Positions 1 through 8,520 are shown, numbered from the stretch's first letter. The stretch: DNA of 58,118 nt from Streptomyces sp. XM83C (GCF_023072675.1 NZ_JALLGL010000004.1:1-58118); one strand, 5' to 3'. Notes: a model not told the origin generated them from the letters alone. Translations and numbers: made by a program.

Positions 1-155
1 CGCCCGCAGCGTGCGGCGAAAACGCAGGGCAAGGATCTGAGGGACAGGGCGTCGCACCGAGGACGGACACCCCCCGGCGCGGCCCCGACCCCACCACCGA
101 ACGGCTGGCGCTACACCAGCCACCCACCCACCGAAACGGGCCGCCGCAGGCATCA

Positions 156-623
156 GGGGCGCGGGGAACTGCGCGAACACCCCCACCGGCCCGCAGGTGG
201 AAACGATGCCGCAGGCACACACAAGGGGCGCGGGGAACTGCGCGACCAGCCCCCACCGGCCCGCGGTGAACAACGAAACCCCAGGCACCCCCACAGGGGC
301 GCGGGGAACTGCGCGCCAAGCCCCCACCGGGCCGCGGTGAACAACGAAACCGCACGCACCCCGAAAGGGGCGCGGGGAACTGCGCGACCAGCCCCCACCG
401 GCCCGCAGGTGAAAACGATGGCCCCGCCAAACAAAGGGGCGCGGGGAACTGCGCAGAGCGGCGTCACCGGCACCCCGGTGAAAGGGGCCGCGGGGAACTG
501 CGCGAACGCCCCCACCGGCCCGCAGGTGGAAAGGATGGCCCCGCCGAACAAAGGGCCGCGGGGAACTGCGCAGGGCGGCGTCACCGGCGCGCCGGTGGCA
601 GAGGGGCGCGGGGAACTGCGCAC
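156..623. repeat. Tandem array of eight GGGGAACTGCGC-type intergenic repeats
   Basis: Eight copies of a core close to GGCGCGGGGAACTGCGC start near 156, 225, 296, 367, 436, 484, 553 and 603. The spacing is mostly 69-71 bases, with two shorter steps of about 50. Between cores lies a second conserved block, CCCCCACCGGCCCGC followed by GGTGAA or GGTGGAAA, so the repeating unit is composite. Copies 6 and 7 carry an extra C (GGCCGCGGGG). The last core ends about 8 bases beyond the stop of the minus-strand deacetylase gene. Single copies of this core are common between Streptomyces genes; an array of eight is much denser. Bases 1-155 show nothing I can assign. Confidence 0.85.
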
Positions 624-630
624 AAGGGCG

Positions 631-1398
631 TCACCGGCGCGGTGGGGACACGTAGCGCTGCAAGCGGGCCGGTTTGAGGCCTGCGGCCTCCACGTCGCGC
701 AGCAGGCGTGCCGTGCGCTCACGGAGAGGGAGGCCCGTCGTCTCGTCGGTGTCGATCGTGACGATGTCACCCGGCCGCAGCGCCCTCTCGCCGTGCGCGT
801 AGCGCAGCGCGCCCGTGTCGTCCACGGACACCCGCCACAGGATCAGCGCGCTGATGCCGCAGTCCCCCGCCGCCCGCAGCGTCGTCGCGTCGTACGTGCC
901 GTAGGGCGGGCGGAACAGCCGGGGCCGGACGCCGAAGCGGGCGTGGAGTTTCTCCTGCTGGCCGCAGATCTCGGCGCGTTGCCCGGCGTACGGCAGCCCG
1001 CGCAGGGCGGTGTGGTCGAGGGTGTGGTTCTCCAGCGTCGCCCCGACCGCCCGCAGCCGCGCGAAGTGGCCGTACCCCGGCCCGAGCACGCTGTCGGTGA
1101 GGAAGAGGACGACGGGCAGGCGCTGCCGGCGGACCATGTCCACGAACCGCGGGTCGCGTTCCACCCCGTCGTCGTAGGTGAGGAAGACGACCCGGTCCCG
1201 GGTCGGCACCCGGTCCAGGACCGGTACCCGCGCCGGCGGTGCCCCGCCCTTGCCTCCTTCCTGGGCCCCCTCCGGTCCCACCCGTTCCGCCGCTTTCCTG
1301 CCCAGTCTCTCGATCGGGTCGAGTGGCTGCCCGCAGCCCGTCAGCGGCATCAGCGCGACGGCCGCCGCCAGAGCGGCCGTCAGCCCCCGCGCTCTCAC
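631..1398 (-). CDS. Polysaccharide deacetylase-family lipoprotein, probably catalytically altered
   Basis: 255-aa NodB-fold (carbohydrate esterase 4-like) protein, exported and lipid-anchored: a short signal is followed by the lipobox LTGC with Cys22. Motif 1 TYDDG is at 74-78, motif 2 HTLDH at 125-129 and RPPYG at 163-167, so the metal triad Asp-His-His looks intact. The last motif is not: the upstream paralogue has DIVLTH, but here the same place reads DIVTIDTDE (211-219), without the His that normally assists catalysis. It starts with GTG, sharing four bases (GTGA) with the stop of the upstream deacetylase gene, so the two are translationally coupled. It may be a weak or non-catalytic partner; substrate (peptidoglycan or another polysaccharide) is unknown. 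Confidence 0.88.
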   Translation of the reverse strand: MRARGLTAALAAAVALMPLTGCGQPLDPIERLGRKAAERVGPEGAQEGGKGGAPPARVPVLDRVPTRDRVVFLTYDDGVERDPRFVDMVRRQRLPVVLFLTDSVLGPGYGHFARLRAVGATLENHTLDHTALRGLPYAGQRAEICGQQEKLHARFGVRPRLFRPPYGTYDATTLRAAGDCGISALILWRVSVDDTGALRYAHGERALRPGDIVTIDTDETTGLPLRERTARLLRDVEAAGLKPARLQRYVSPPRR

Positions 1399-2357
1399 AG
1401 GTAGTCCTCCAGGCGTGCCACCGCGTACCCCTTGTCGGTCACCTTCTTCAGGAACCGGCGGATCATGTCGGGCATGGTGCCCTTCCAGTCGTCCCGTCCC
1501 CGGAAGTGGGTGAGGACGATGTCGCCGGGGTGGAGGTCCTGGTCGTCCTCGCGGTACTCCCAGTGGTCGACGTAGACCTCTTCGTCCCAGAGTGGCGCGT
1601 ACTTGATGCCGCAGCTCTTCGCGGCGCGCAGCGTGTCCTGGTTGTAGTTGCCGTACGGCGGCCGGAAGAGCACGGGCCGTTTGCCGTACTGCTTCTCGAT
1701 GATGTCCTGCATGTCGCAGATCTCGTGCTTCTGCTCGGCGTAGGACAGGCCGGGGAGGTAGGGGTGGTGGAGGGTGTGGTTGTTGAGGGAGACGCCGGCC
1801 TTCTGCATGGTGCGGAAGTAGCCGTAGTCGTCCTTGACGAGGTAGTTGCTGAGGAACGCCGTGTAGGGGATCTTCAGGTCGCTCATCATCCGGATGAACG
1901 CCGGGTCCTTCTCCGCGCCGTCGTCGATGGTGAGGAAGACGACCTTCTGGTCGGTGGGGACGGTGGTGAAGACGGGCGGCAGGCCGAGTTCCTCGTGGTC
2001 GTCGACCTCGAAGCCGTCCCGGGTGCGGATGCGCGGCTTCTTCGCGGGCGGCGGCGGTGCGACGAGCGGCACCTTGTCCAGGCCCCAGCGCTTGGCCGCC
2101 GCGGCCCGCGCGGCCTTCTCGGCCTGCGCCCCCTTCTGCGCCTCCGCCTTCTCCTGCGCGCCCTTCGCGGCCTGTACGCCCGCTCCCGCGGCCGGTGGCG
2201 CCGATGTCGCGCCCGGCCGTCCGGAGGCGGTCCCACCGCCCTGTGCGCAGCCGGAGGCCAGCGCGGCCGCGACCAGCAGGGCCAGTCCGCCTCGCAGGCC
2301 CCGTGCACGCCCGGCGAAAACCACCCGATTTTCATCGTTTTGTACGACTGCTCGCAT
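1395..2357 (-). CDS. Polysaccharide deacetylase lipoprotein
   Basis: 320-aa NodB-domain esterase expected to remove N- or O-acyl groups from a cell-envelope polysaccharide on the outer face of the membrane. A signal peptide ends in lipobox LASGC (Cys37), followed by an Ala/Lys/Pro-rich linker to about residue 110. All motifs are present: TIDDG 143-147, HTLHH 194-198, RPPYG 232-236 and LTH 282-284. The ATG at 2357 is chosen because GAGG lies just upstream and the signal peptide begins there; the frame is open further upstream without a signal. It is the first gene of a two-gene unit with the 255-aa paralogue, with which it shares much of the C-terminal half. Confidence 0.9.
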   Translation of the reverse strand: MRAVVQNDENRVVFAGRARGLRGGLALLVAAALASGCAQGGGTASGRPGATSAPPAAGAGVQAAKGAQEKAEAQKGAQAEKAARAAAAKRWGLDKVPLVAPPPPAKKPRIRTRDGFEVDDHEELGLPPVFTTVPTDQKVVFLTIDDGAEKDPAFIRMMSDLKIPYTAFLSNYLVKDDYGYFRTMQKAGVSLNNHTLHHPYLPGLSYAEQKHEICDMQDIIEKQYGKRPVLFRPPYGNYNQDTLRAAKSCGIKYAPLWDEEVYVDHWEYREDDQDLHPGDIVLTHFRGRDDWKGTMPDMIRRFLKKVTDKGYAVARLEDYL

Positions 2358-2448
2358 GGCGCCGGATCCTCGCAGCCCGACGCCCCCGTCCCGCCCCGGC
2401 CGCGCCGCGGGACGGCGCACCATCCACCGACTGGCCCACAATGACCCG

Positions 2449-3636
2449 GTGAACGACCTCCGTCTGCTTCTCTCCCCCGAAGGCCGCGACCTCCTCGACG
2501 AGGTCCGCGACACCGACCCCGCCGACGAACTCGCCGTGGCGACCCGGCTGCGCCGCACGCACCCGGCCGAGCTGGTGTCGGCGGCGCTCGGCCAGGCCCG
2601 GCTGCGGCAGCGGGCGGTGGCGAAGTTCGGGGCGCGGGACGCGGCGCGGATGTTCTTCACGCCGAACGGCGTCGAGCAGGCGACGCGGGCGAGCGTCGCC
2701 GCGTACCGTGCCGGTCGGTTCAAGGCGCTCGGCGTGACCTCGGTCGCCGACCTGTGCTGCGGCATCGGCGGGGACGCGATCGCGCTGGCCCGCGCCGGCA
2801 TCCGGGTCCTGGCCGTCGACCGGGACCCGGTGACCGCGGCGGCGGCCCGCGCCAACGTCGAGGCCCTGGACCTGGCGGACCTCGTCGAGGTCCGGGAGGC
2901 GGACGTCACTCAGGTCGACACGTCCGCGTACGACGCCGTGTTCGCCGATCCCGCCCGGCGCGGCGGACGTGGCCGCATCTTCGACCCGGAGGCGTACTCG
3001 CCGCCGCTGTCCTGGGCGGTGGAGGCGGCCCGGCAGCGCCCGTACGCCGCGCTCAAGGTGGCGCCGGGCATCCCGCACGAGGTGCTGCCCGACGACGCGG
3101 AGGCCGAATGGATCTCGGACGGCGGGGACGTGAAGGAGGCGGTGCTGTGGTTCGGCACGGCCGGCGCCCGCGACGGGCACACGCGCGTGCGCGCCACGCT
3201 GCTGCCCGGCCCGCACACCCTGGCCGGGCGCGGGCTGCCCGACCCGCCGGTGCGCCCGGTGGGCCGCTATCTGTACGAGCCGGACGGTGCCGTCATCCGC
3301 GCCCATCTGGTCGCCGAGGTGGCCGAGCGGGTGGACGGCGGGCTGCTGGACGCGACCATCGCGTACGTCACCTCGGACGCCCTGCGTCCGACGCCGTACG
3401 CGCACGCGTACGAGATCACCGACCGGCTGCCGTTCAACGTGAAGAAGCTGAAGGCGCTGCTGCGGGAGCGGGAGGTGGGCGTCCTCACCGTGAAGAAGCG
3501 GGGGTCGGCCGTCGAACCGGAGGAGCTGCGCCGCAAGGTGCTGCCGAAGCAGCACGGCCCGCACGCGGTGACGGTGTTCCTCACGCGCGTGGACGGCGCC
3601 CCGACGATGCTCCTCGGTCACCCGGTCGCGGACTGA
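2449..3636 (+). CDS. Class I SAM-dependent methyltransferase with THUMP-like C-terminal domain
   Basis: 395-aa protein with a Rossmann-type methyltransferase core: the SAM-binding motif DLCCGIGGD is at 101-109, the acidic residue ends the next strand (AVDRD, 122-126), and a catalytic-loop-like FADPARRGGRGR begins near residue 165. The C-terminal part (about 300-395) resembles the THUMP-like domain that accompanies this family in actinobacteria, which suggests an RNA substrate, possibly tRNA. The start is GTG at 2449; the open frame upstream is antisense to the deacetylase gene and unlikely to be translated. It is divergent from the deacetylase pair, with about 90 bases between the two starts. 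The exact substrate is not known. Confidence 0.85.
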   Translation: MNDLRLLLSPEGRDLLDEVRDTDPADELAVATRLRRTHPAELVSAALGQARLRQRAVAKFGARDAARMFFTPNGVEQATRASVAAYRAGRFKALGVTSVADLCCGIGGDAIALARAGIRVLAVDRDPVTAAAARANVEALDLADLVEVREADVTQVDTSAYDAVFADPARRGGRGRIFDPEAYSPPLSWAVEAARQRPYAALKVAPGIPHEVLPDDAEAEWISDGGDVKEAVLWFGTAGARDGHTRVRATLLPGPHTLAGRGLPDPPVRPVGRYLYEPDGAVIRAHLVAEVAERVDGGLLDATIAYVTSDALRPTPYAHAYEITDRLPFNVKKLKALLREREVGVLTVKKRGSAVEPEELRRKVLPKQHGPHAVTVFLTRVDGAPTMLLGHPVAD

Positions 3637-3791
3637 GCCGCCTTGGGGCAGGCGGCCGTGGGCTCAGCGGCCGCCGCGTGCCCTGCGCAGCAGCAGGTTC
3701 CGTTCCCGCTCGGGGAGCGGCTGGATCGACACGGGCGCCGGACTTTTTTCCGGGGTTTCTCCGGCGTCCCGGCCCTGCCCGGCGCGGCGGG

Positions 3792-4847
3792 TCAGTCCGT
3801 CTTCGCGGGCTCCGCCGTGCTGGCGCGCACCACCAGGCTGGTGGCCAGCTCCACCCGTGTCGCCACCGGTGTGTCGTCGGCGCGGCCCAGTTCGAGGACG
3901 AGTCGTGCCGCGGCCTCGGCCATCTCGGTCAGCGGCTGCCGTACGGTCGTCAGCGGCGGGCCCACCCAGCGGGCCACCGGCAGATCGTCGAAGCCGACGA
4001 CGCTGAGGTCCTCGGGGATGCGCAGCCCCAGTTCGCGTGCGGCCTCGTACAGGCCGAGTGCCTGGAGGTCGTTGCCGGCGAAGACGGCGGTGGGCCGGTC
4101 GGGCAGGCTCAGCAGTTCCTTGCCGAGGCGGTAGCCGGCGTCGTGGTGGAAGTCGCCGGTGCGCAGCAGGTCGGGGTCGACGGGCAGGCCGGCGGTCTCC
4201 AGGGCGGCGCGGTAGCCGTCGACGCGGGCCCGGCTGCACAGCATCCGCTGCGGGCCGCTGATCGCGGCGATCCTGCGATGGCCGAGGTCGACGAGGTGCC
4301 GGGTGGCGGCGAGTCCGCCCTGCCAGTTGGTGGCGCCGATGGACGGCACGTCGGCTCCGGGGTCGCCGGCCGGGTCCATCACCACGAACGGGATGGAGCG
4401 ACTGGTCAGCAGCGCCCGCTGGGACTCGTCGAGGTCGGACAGGACGAGGATGACGCCGTGCGGGCGGCGCGCGGCGACCTGGTCGGCCCAGGTGCGGCCG
4501 GGGGTGAGCCGGCCCGCGCTCTCGCTGAGGACGACGCTGAGGCCGGCGTCGCGGGCCACGTTCTCCACGCCCCGGATGACCTCCATCGCCCAGGCGCTCT
4601 CCAGTTCGTGGAAGACGAGGTCGATCAGCGGGGAGCGGCTGGCCTCGGCGCGGCGGCGCCGGTAGCCGTGGGCCCGCAGCAGCTCTTCGACACGGCTGCG
4701 GGTGGACGGGGCGACATCGGCACGGCCGTTGAGGACCTTCGAAACAGTCGGGGCCGATACGCCTGCCTCACGGGCGATCTCGGCGAGGGTGGCGGTCTGG
4801 CTGGACCGCCCCCGGTGCGGGGTTTCGGCGGAGTCCGGAGCTGTCAT
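3792..4847 (-). CDS. LacI-family transcriptional regulator
   Basis: About 351 aa from the ATG at 4847. The N-terminal lambda-repressor-like helix-turn-helix and hinge (TLAEIAREAGVSAPTVSKVL, 20-39) are followed by a periplasmic-binding-protein-like sugar-sensor domain with typical VVGFDDLPVA and PLTTVRQPL motifs. Such regulators repress sugar-utilisation genes and are released by a sugar ligand. An upstream in-frame ATG (4898) would add 17 residues; 4847 gives the usual length. No transport or glycosidase genes adjoin it; a xylan-related locus lies about 46 kb away in this window. An inverted repeat in its own upstream region may be its operator. Confidence 0.9.
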   Translation of the reverse strand: MTAPDSAETPHRGRSSQTATLAEIAREAGVSAPTVSKVLNGRADVAPSTRSRVEELLRAHGYRRRRAEASRSPLIDLVFHELESAWAMEVIRGVENVARDAGLSVVLSESAGRLTPGRTWADQVAARRPHGVILVLSDLDESQRALLTSRSIPFVVMDPAGDPGADVPSIGATNWQGGLAATRHLVDLGHRRIAAISGPQRMLCSRARVDGYRAALETAGLPVDPDLLRTGDFHHDAGYRLGKELLSLPDRPTAVFAGNDLQALGLYEAARELGLRIPEDLSVVGFDDLPVARWVGPPLTTVRQPLTEMAEAAARLVLELGRADDTPVATRVELATSLVVRASTAEPAKTD

Positions 4848-5193
4848 GGCGGCGATCGTATCCTCGGCTCGCCGCCGCTCCCACCCCCTGGAACGCATCG
4901 AGGTGCCGGAAGATTCGGCAGGGTGGCCGAAATATTCGACTTACGCACCTCGAAATGGGTCGGCTCGCCCGGAGTCGTAGGCCCCCGCAGCCGGGCCCGC
5001 CCGACGCCGACGGCCCTCCCCGATCCGACGGCCCTCCCCGCTACGACGGCCCGACTCCGGCGACGGGGTCCGCCCCGGCACCGCACGCCCGGAAGCCGCG
5101 TCAGCCGCGACGCCGTCCGCCCCGGCACTTTCCGCCCAGGAAGCCCCTTCCACCCCGACGCCCGGGATGCGGCGTCCGCGCCCGTGTGGGCTG
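4848..5193. other. Gene-free stretch upstream of the LacI regulator
   Basis: About 345 bases between the LacI gene start and the end of the next gene on the same strand. The part next to LacI is comparatively AT-rich and holds the inverted repeat described separately. The rest (about 4980-5193) is GC-rich without a convincing reading frame; frames that stay open lack ribosome-binding sites and recognisable content. Confidence 0.5.
4914..4931. promoter_or_regulatory. Candidate operator: TTCGGC-N6-GCCGAA inverted repeat
   Basis: Perfect 6-bp arms TTCGGC (4914-4919) and GCCGAA (4926-4931) separated by AGGGTG, about 70 bases upstream of the LacI-family ATG, in a locally AT-richer stretch (GCCGAAATATTCG). 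LacI-type regulators often bind palindromes near their own promoters, so autoregulation is a reasonable inference. The 6-nt spacer is not the classic central-CG LacI arrangement. Confidence 0.35.
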
Positions 5194-5460
5194 CTAGGCC
5201 GGCTCCGCCGTCTCCACCGATTCGAACCGCCACCGGTGCACCGCCCGTGTCACCAGTTCCGGTTCGGGGTCGGGCAGTTCGGGGAGTTCGGCGTCGTACG
5301 GGGCGTCCCACCAGGTGATGACGAGGACCCGGTCCTGCGGGGCGCGGAAGGTCTCCCGGCGCAGCGGCTCGGCCGCCAACTGCCGCGCCCGCGCCCATTC
5401 CAGCAGTTCGGCGCCCCGGCCCTCGGCGGCCCGTGCCTCCCACATCAGCGCGACCGTCAC
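5194..5460 (-). CDS. Small conserved-looking protein coupled to tsaD, ABM-fold-like
   Basis: 88-aa protein beginning [16 protein letters not shown], followed by a helix and the strand [11 protein letters not shown]. This beta-alpha-beta layout and length resemble small dimeric alpha/beta-barrel (antibiotic-biosynthesis-monooxygenase-like) proteins, but no catalytic signature is visible, so function is unassigned. The GTG start at 5460 overlaps the tsaD stop (GTGA), implying translational coupling and that it is the last gene of the tsaB-rimI-tsaD unit. A longer in-frame extension upstream would overlap tsaD deeply and is less likely. Confidence 0.7.
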   Translation of the reverse strand: MTVALMWEARAAEGRGAELLEWARARQLAAEPLRRETFRAPQDRVLVITWWDAPYDAELPELPDPEPELVTRAVHRWRFESVETAEPA

Positions 5461-6548
5461 GAGTACAGGTTCTCCTTGCTGATCTCGTGCACATGGTCGT
5501 GGTCGTGCCCGGGGACGTGGGTGTCCGTCACGGGCAGGGAGGAGTCTGCGGACAGGTCCCAGCCGGAGGCGGCCCGGTTGCGGGCGACCATCTCCGCGCC
5601 GAGCGCGGCGACCATCGCGCCGTTGTCGGTGCACAGCTTGGGCCGGGGGACGCGCAGCCGGATGCCGGCCTTCTCGCAGCGTTCCTCCGCGAGGGCGCGC
5701 AGCCGCGAGTTGGCGGCGACGCCGCCGCCGATCATCAGGTGGTCGACGCCTTCGTCCTTGCAGGCGCGGACGGCCTTGCGGGTGAGCACGTCCACGACGG
5801 CCTCCTGGAAGGAGGCGGCGACGTCGCGCACCGGGACCTCCTCGCCGGCGGCGCGCTTGGCCTCGATCCAGCGGGCGACGGCGGTCTTCAGTCCGGAGAA
5901 GGAGAAGTCGTACGCCGGGTCGCGCGGGCCGGTCAGACCGCGCGGGAAGGCGATCGCCTCGGGGTCGCCCTCACGTGCGTACCGGTCGATGACGGGACCG
6001 CCGGGGAAGCCCAGGTTCAGCACGCGGGCGATCTTGTCGAAGGCCTCGCCGGCCGCGTCGTCGATGGTGGCGCCCATGGGTCGGACGTCGGAGGTGATGT
6101 CGGCGGACAGCAGCAGCGAGGAGTGGCCGCCGGAGACCAGCAGCGCCATGGTCGGCTCGGGCAGGGGCCCGTGTTCGAGCTGGTCGACGCAGATGTGGGA
6201 GGCGAGGTGGTTGACGCCGTACAGGGGCTTGCCGAGCGCGTACGCGTACGCCTTGGCCGCCGACACGCCGACGAGGAGGGCGCCCGCGAGGCCGGGCCCG
6301 GCGGTGACGGCGATGCCGTCGAGGTCCTTGGCGCTGACCCCGGCTTCCTTCAGCGCGCGGTCGATGGTCGGGACCATCGCCTCCAGGTGGGCGCGGGAGG
6401 CGACTTCGGGGACGACGCCGCCGAAGCGGGCGTGCTCGTCGACGCTGGAGGCGACGGCGTCGGCGAGCAGGGTGGTGCCGCGGACGATGCCGACGCCGGT
6501 CTCGTCGCAGGAGGTCTCGATTCCGAGGACGAGGGGTTCGTCAGCCAT
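5457..6548 (-). CDS. tsaD: tRNA N6-adenosine threonylcarbamoyltransferase TsaD
   Basis: 363-aa cytoplasmic enzyme that transfers the threonylcarbamoyl group to A37 of ANN-decoding tRNAs (t6A), acting with TsaB and TsaE. Kae1/TsaD signatures are clear: [12 protein letters not shown] near the start, the metal-binding NHLASH with His114 and His118, LVSGGHS, and [11 protein letters not shown] near residue 280. An unusual feature is the His-rich tail (GHDHDHVHE) just before the C-terminus. The ATG at 6548 overlaps the end of rimI by 8 bases. All three genes are on one strand and probably co-translated. Confidence 0.97.
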   Translation of the reverse strand: MADEPLVLGIETSCDETGVGIVRGTTLLADAVASSVDEHARFGGVVPEVASRAHLEAMVPTIDRALKEAGVSAKDLDGIAVTAGPGLAGALLVGVSAAKAYAYALGKPLYGVNHLASHICVDQLEHGPLPEPTMALLVSGGHSSLLLSADITSDVRPMGATIDDAAGEAFDKIARVLNLGFPGGPVIDRYAREGDPEAIAFPRGLTGPRDPAYDFSFSGLKTAVARWIEAKRAAGEEVPVRDVAASFQEAVVDVLTRKAVRACKDEGVDHLMIGGGVAANSRLRALAEERCEKAGIRLRVPRPKLCTDNGAMVAALGAEMVARNRAASGWDLSADSSLPVTDTHVPGHDHDHVHEISKENLYS

Positions 6549-7038
6549 TGATGTCGGTTCCTTGTACGGAGGTCGAGGGGTCGGTCAGGCGCATCACCAG
6601 GGCGTCCACGTTGCCGGGCTGGTAGTAGCCGCGCCGGACGCCGATGACTTCGAAGCCGAAACGCTCGTACAGCTTCTGCGCGCGGGTGTTGTCGACGCGG
6701 CATTCGAGGAGCACTTCGGAGCATTCGAAGGCGGTCGCCGCCTTCAGCAGGTCGGTGAGGAGCCGGGCGCCGAGGCCGGTGCCCCAGTGGTCGCGGGCGA
6801 CGGCGATGGTCTGTACGTCGGCCTGGTCGCCGGAGGAGGCGAGGCCCGCGTAGCCGACGATGCGGTCGCCGTGTTCGGCAACGACGTAGCGGCGGGTCGC
6901 GTCGGGGCCTCGGGAGTGCGCCAGTTCGGACCAGAACATCCCGCGCGACCAGGCGTCCTCGGGGAACAGTTCGCGTTCGAGTTCCAGGACGGGGTCGATG
7001 TCCCACCAGCGCATCTCGCGCAGCACGGTGCCGGTCAC
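6541..7038 (-). CDS. rimI: Ribosomal-protein-alanine N-acetyltransferase RimI
   Basis: 165-aa GNAT-family acetyltransferase, expected to acetylate the N-terminus of ribosomal protein S18 and possibly others, using acetyl-CoA. The acetyl-CoA motif A is seen around [20 protein letters not shown] (residues about 85-105), followed by [14 protein letters not shown], a typical motif B. The GTG start at 7038 overlaps the tsaB stop by four bases (GTGA), and its end overlaps tsaD by eight. The tsaB-rimI-tsaD order is a very common bacterial arrangement. Confidence 0.93.
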   Translation of the reverse strand: MTGTVLREMRWWDIDPVLELERELFPEDAWSRGMFWSELAHSRGPDATRRYVVAEHGDRIVGYAGLASSGDQADVQTIAVARDHWGTGLGARLLTDLLKAATAFECSEVLLECRVDNTRAQKLYERFGFEVIGVRRGYYQPGNVDALVMRLTDPSTSVQGTDING

Positions 7039-7691
7039 TTCGGGGTGACCACCTTGTAGTTCTTGGGGACCTGGGCGTCGGGCCGGCGCAGGTACAGCGG
7101 CCTGGGCGCGGGCAGTTCCTCGCCGGCGGCGAGCCGCTCGGCGGCCAGCCGGGCGAGGGCGGCGGCGGAGACGTGCTCGGGCTCGTGGGCCTGCGGGAAG
7201 GTGTCCGGGTAGAGCAGCGCGCCCGCGCCGACGGCGGGCAGGCCCGCGACCTGCTCGGCGATGTCGGCGGGCCGGTCCACGGAGGGGCCGTTCAGGCGGG
7301 TTCGGGAGTCGGCATACGTCGCCCAGTAGACCTCTTTGCGGCGGGCGTCGGTCGCCACGACGAACGGGCCCCGCTCGATGTCGGCGGCGTAGGCGAGGGC
7401 GTCCAGGGTGCACACGCCGTACACGGGGACGCCGAGGGCGAGGCCGAAGGTGTCGGCGGTCATCAGGCCGACCCGCAGCCCGGTGTAGGGGCCGGGTCCG
7501 GTGCCGACGACGACGGCGGTGACGGCGTCCAGTCTCAGGCCGGCCTCGGCGAGCACGCGGTCCACGGCCGGCAGCAGCAGCTCGCCGTGCCGGCGGGCGT
7601 CCACCTGGCTCGTGGAGGCGATGACGTCCGTGCCGTCGTGCAGGGCGACGGTGACGGCGGGGGTGGCGGTATCCAGAGCGAGCAAGAGCAC
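7035..7691 (-). CDS. tsaB: tRNA threonylcarbamoyladenosine biosynthesis protein TsaB
   Basis: 218-aa ASKHA-fold paralogue of TsaD that scaffolds the TsaBDE complex. The N-terminal LLALDTATPAVTVAL and GTGPGPYTGLRVGL (around residue 64) are diagnostic. As in the family, it lacks the metal-binding histidines of TsaD. It starts with GTG at 7691 and is the first gene of the tsaB-rimI-tsaD-88-aa unit. It is divergent from the secreted protein at 7847, with about 155 bases between, which must hold both promoters. Confidence 0.95.
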   Translation of the reverse strand: MLLLALDTATPAVTVALHDGTDVIASTSQVDARRHGELLLPAVDRVLAEAGLRLDAVTAVVVGTGPGPYTGLRVGLMTADTFGLALGVPVYGVCTLDALAYAADIERGPFVVATDARRKEVYWATYADSRTRLNGPSVDRPADIAEQVAGLPAVGAGALLYPDTFPQAHEPEHVSAAALARLAAERLAAGEELPAPRPLYLRRPDAQVPKNYKVVTPK

Positions 7692-7846
7692 GCAAACAGC
7701 CTACGGCGCCGCGGGGTCCGTGTCGGACGGGCCGGTCACGGGGGTCCCGGCTGCTACGGTCGGCGCGGGACCCGTCGCCGTGGCCGGGCGCGCCGCGACG
7801 GCCGGGCCCGGCACGACGTACGACGCGAAGCCAGAGGTGGGCAACG

Positions 7847-8395
7847 GTGGCAAGCAGCAGCTCCGGGATCGTGGCCGGGCTCACCGCGGCGGCCCTCGTC
7901 ACGGTCGGTGTCCTCGCCTGGCAGGCCGGTACGAACGTGCCCGCGGAGCTGGCGGGCAAGCCGGTGCCGAGCGCCTCCGCCGCGTCCAAGGCACCCCGCG
8001 ACCGGAACAACCCGACGGCGCTGCCGGCCGGTTCGGGCAGCGGGGAGCGGGTGGTGTACTCGGTGGACGACGACCGGGTCTGGCTGGTCGGCGAGGGCGA
8101 CAAAGTGCGGCGCACCTTCCGGGTGACGCCCGGCACGGTGGATCCGTGGCCCGGCGAGTATCACGTCACGTCCCGCTCCAACCAGGTCACCGGCAGCGAC
8201 GGCGCCCCCGTCGAGCACGTCGTACGGTTCGCGAACGTCGAGGGCGTGGCCATCGGTTTCAGCGTGGCCGTCGGGTCCGCGCCCCCGCAGACGCAGGCGG
8301 CACCGCGTACGGGCGGTATCCGTGAGTCGCGGGAGGACGGCGACGCGATGTGGCAGTTCGCGACGATCGGACGGAAAGTCGTCGTGATCCGCTGA
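7847..8395 (+). CDS. Secreted or membrane-anchored protein with L,D-transpeptidase-like fold lacking catalytic residues
   Basis: 182 aa: an N-terminal hydrophobic segment (about 8-26), a Pro/Ala-rich linker, then from about residue 68 a domain that lines up with YkuD L,D-transpeptidases: VYSVDDDRVWLVGEGDKVRRTFRV, then TPGTVDPWPGEYHVTSR (the TPxGxFxV element), then VAIGFSV in place of the AIHG strand. The catalytic SHGCIRM segment is replaced by TGGIRESREDGDAMW (155-169), so the nucleophilic Cys and the His are absent. Start GTG 7847 follows GAGGTGG. I infer a non-catalytic wall-binding or scaffold protein; the family is an inference from motif alignment by eye. Confidence 0.75.
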   Translation: MASSSSGIVAGLTAAALVTVGVLAWQAGTNVPAELAGKPVPSASAASKAPRDRNNPTALPAGSGSGERVVYSVDDDRVWLVGEGDKVRRTFRVTPGTVDPWPGEYHVTSRSNQVTGSDGAPVEHVVRFANVEGVAIGFSVAVGSAPPQTQAAPRTGGIRESREDGDAMWQFATIGRKVVVIR

Positions 8396-8396
8396 G

Positions 8397-8414
8397 CGGG
8401 CGGCGCGCCGCCCG
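8397..8414. terminator. GC palindrome just after the L,D-transpeptidase-like gene
   Basis: Perfect 18-base self-complementary sequence CGGGCGGCGCGCCGCCCG starting two bases after the stop codon. It can form a strong hairpin or cruciform in either direction but has no T-tract, so termination is inferred from strength and position only. The following bases to 8520 show nothing else that I can assign. Confidence 0.45.
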
Positions 8415-8520
8415 AACGGCTGCCGTCATCGCTGAGCGGCCCGCACCTCGGCCGCGAGGCCGCCGTCATCCGCCGGTCGCGTGCCTCACCGGCCGACAGC
8501 ATGTGCGGTGCGGTGTGCGC

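Noticed and set aside
1239..2444. Long open frames on the plus strand opposite the deacetylase genes
   Set aside because: They are antisense shadows created by high GC at third positions; they have no ribosome-binding sites and no recognisable domains.
3664..3791. Minus-strand tail PLPERERNLLLRRARGGR after the LacI stop
   Set aside because: It looked like a displaced C-terminus, but the LacI protein already has a normal ending and no homologous tail is known to me.
2754..5318. An 854-codon plus-strand frame across the methyltransferase and LacI genes
   Set aside because: It reads through two clear genes in other frames and is Arg/Gly/Pro-rich noise.
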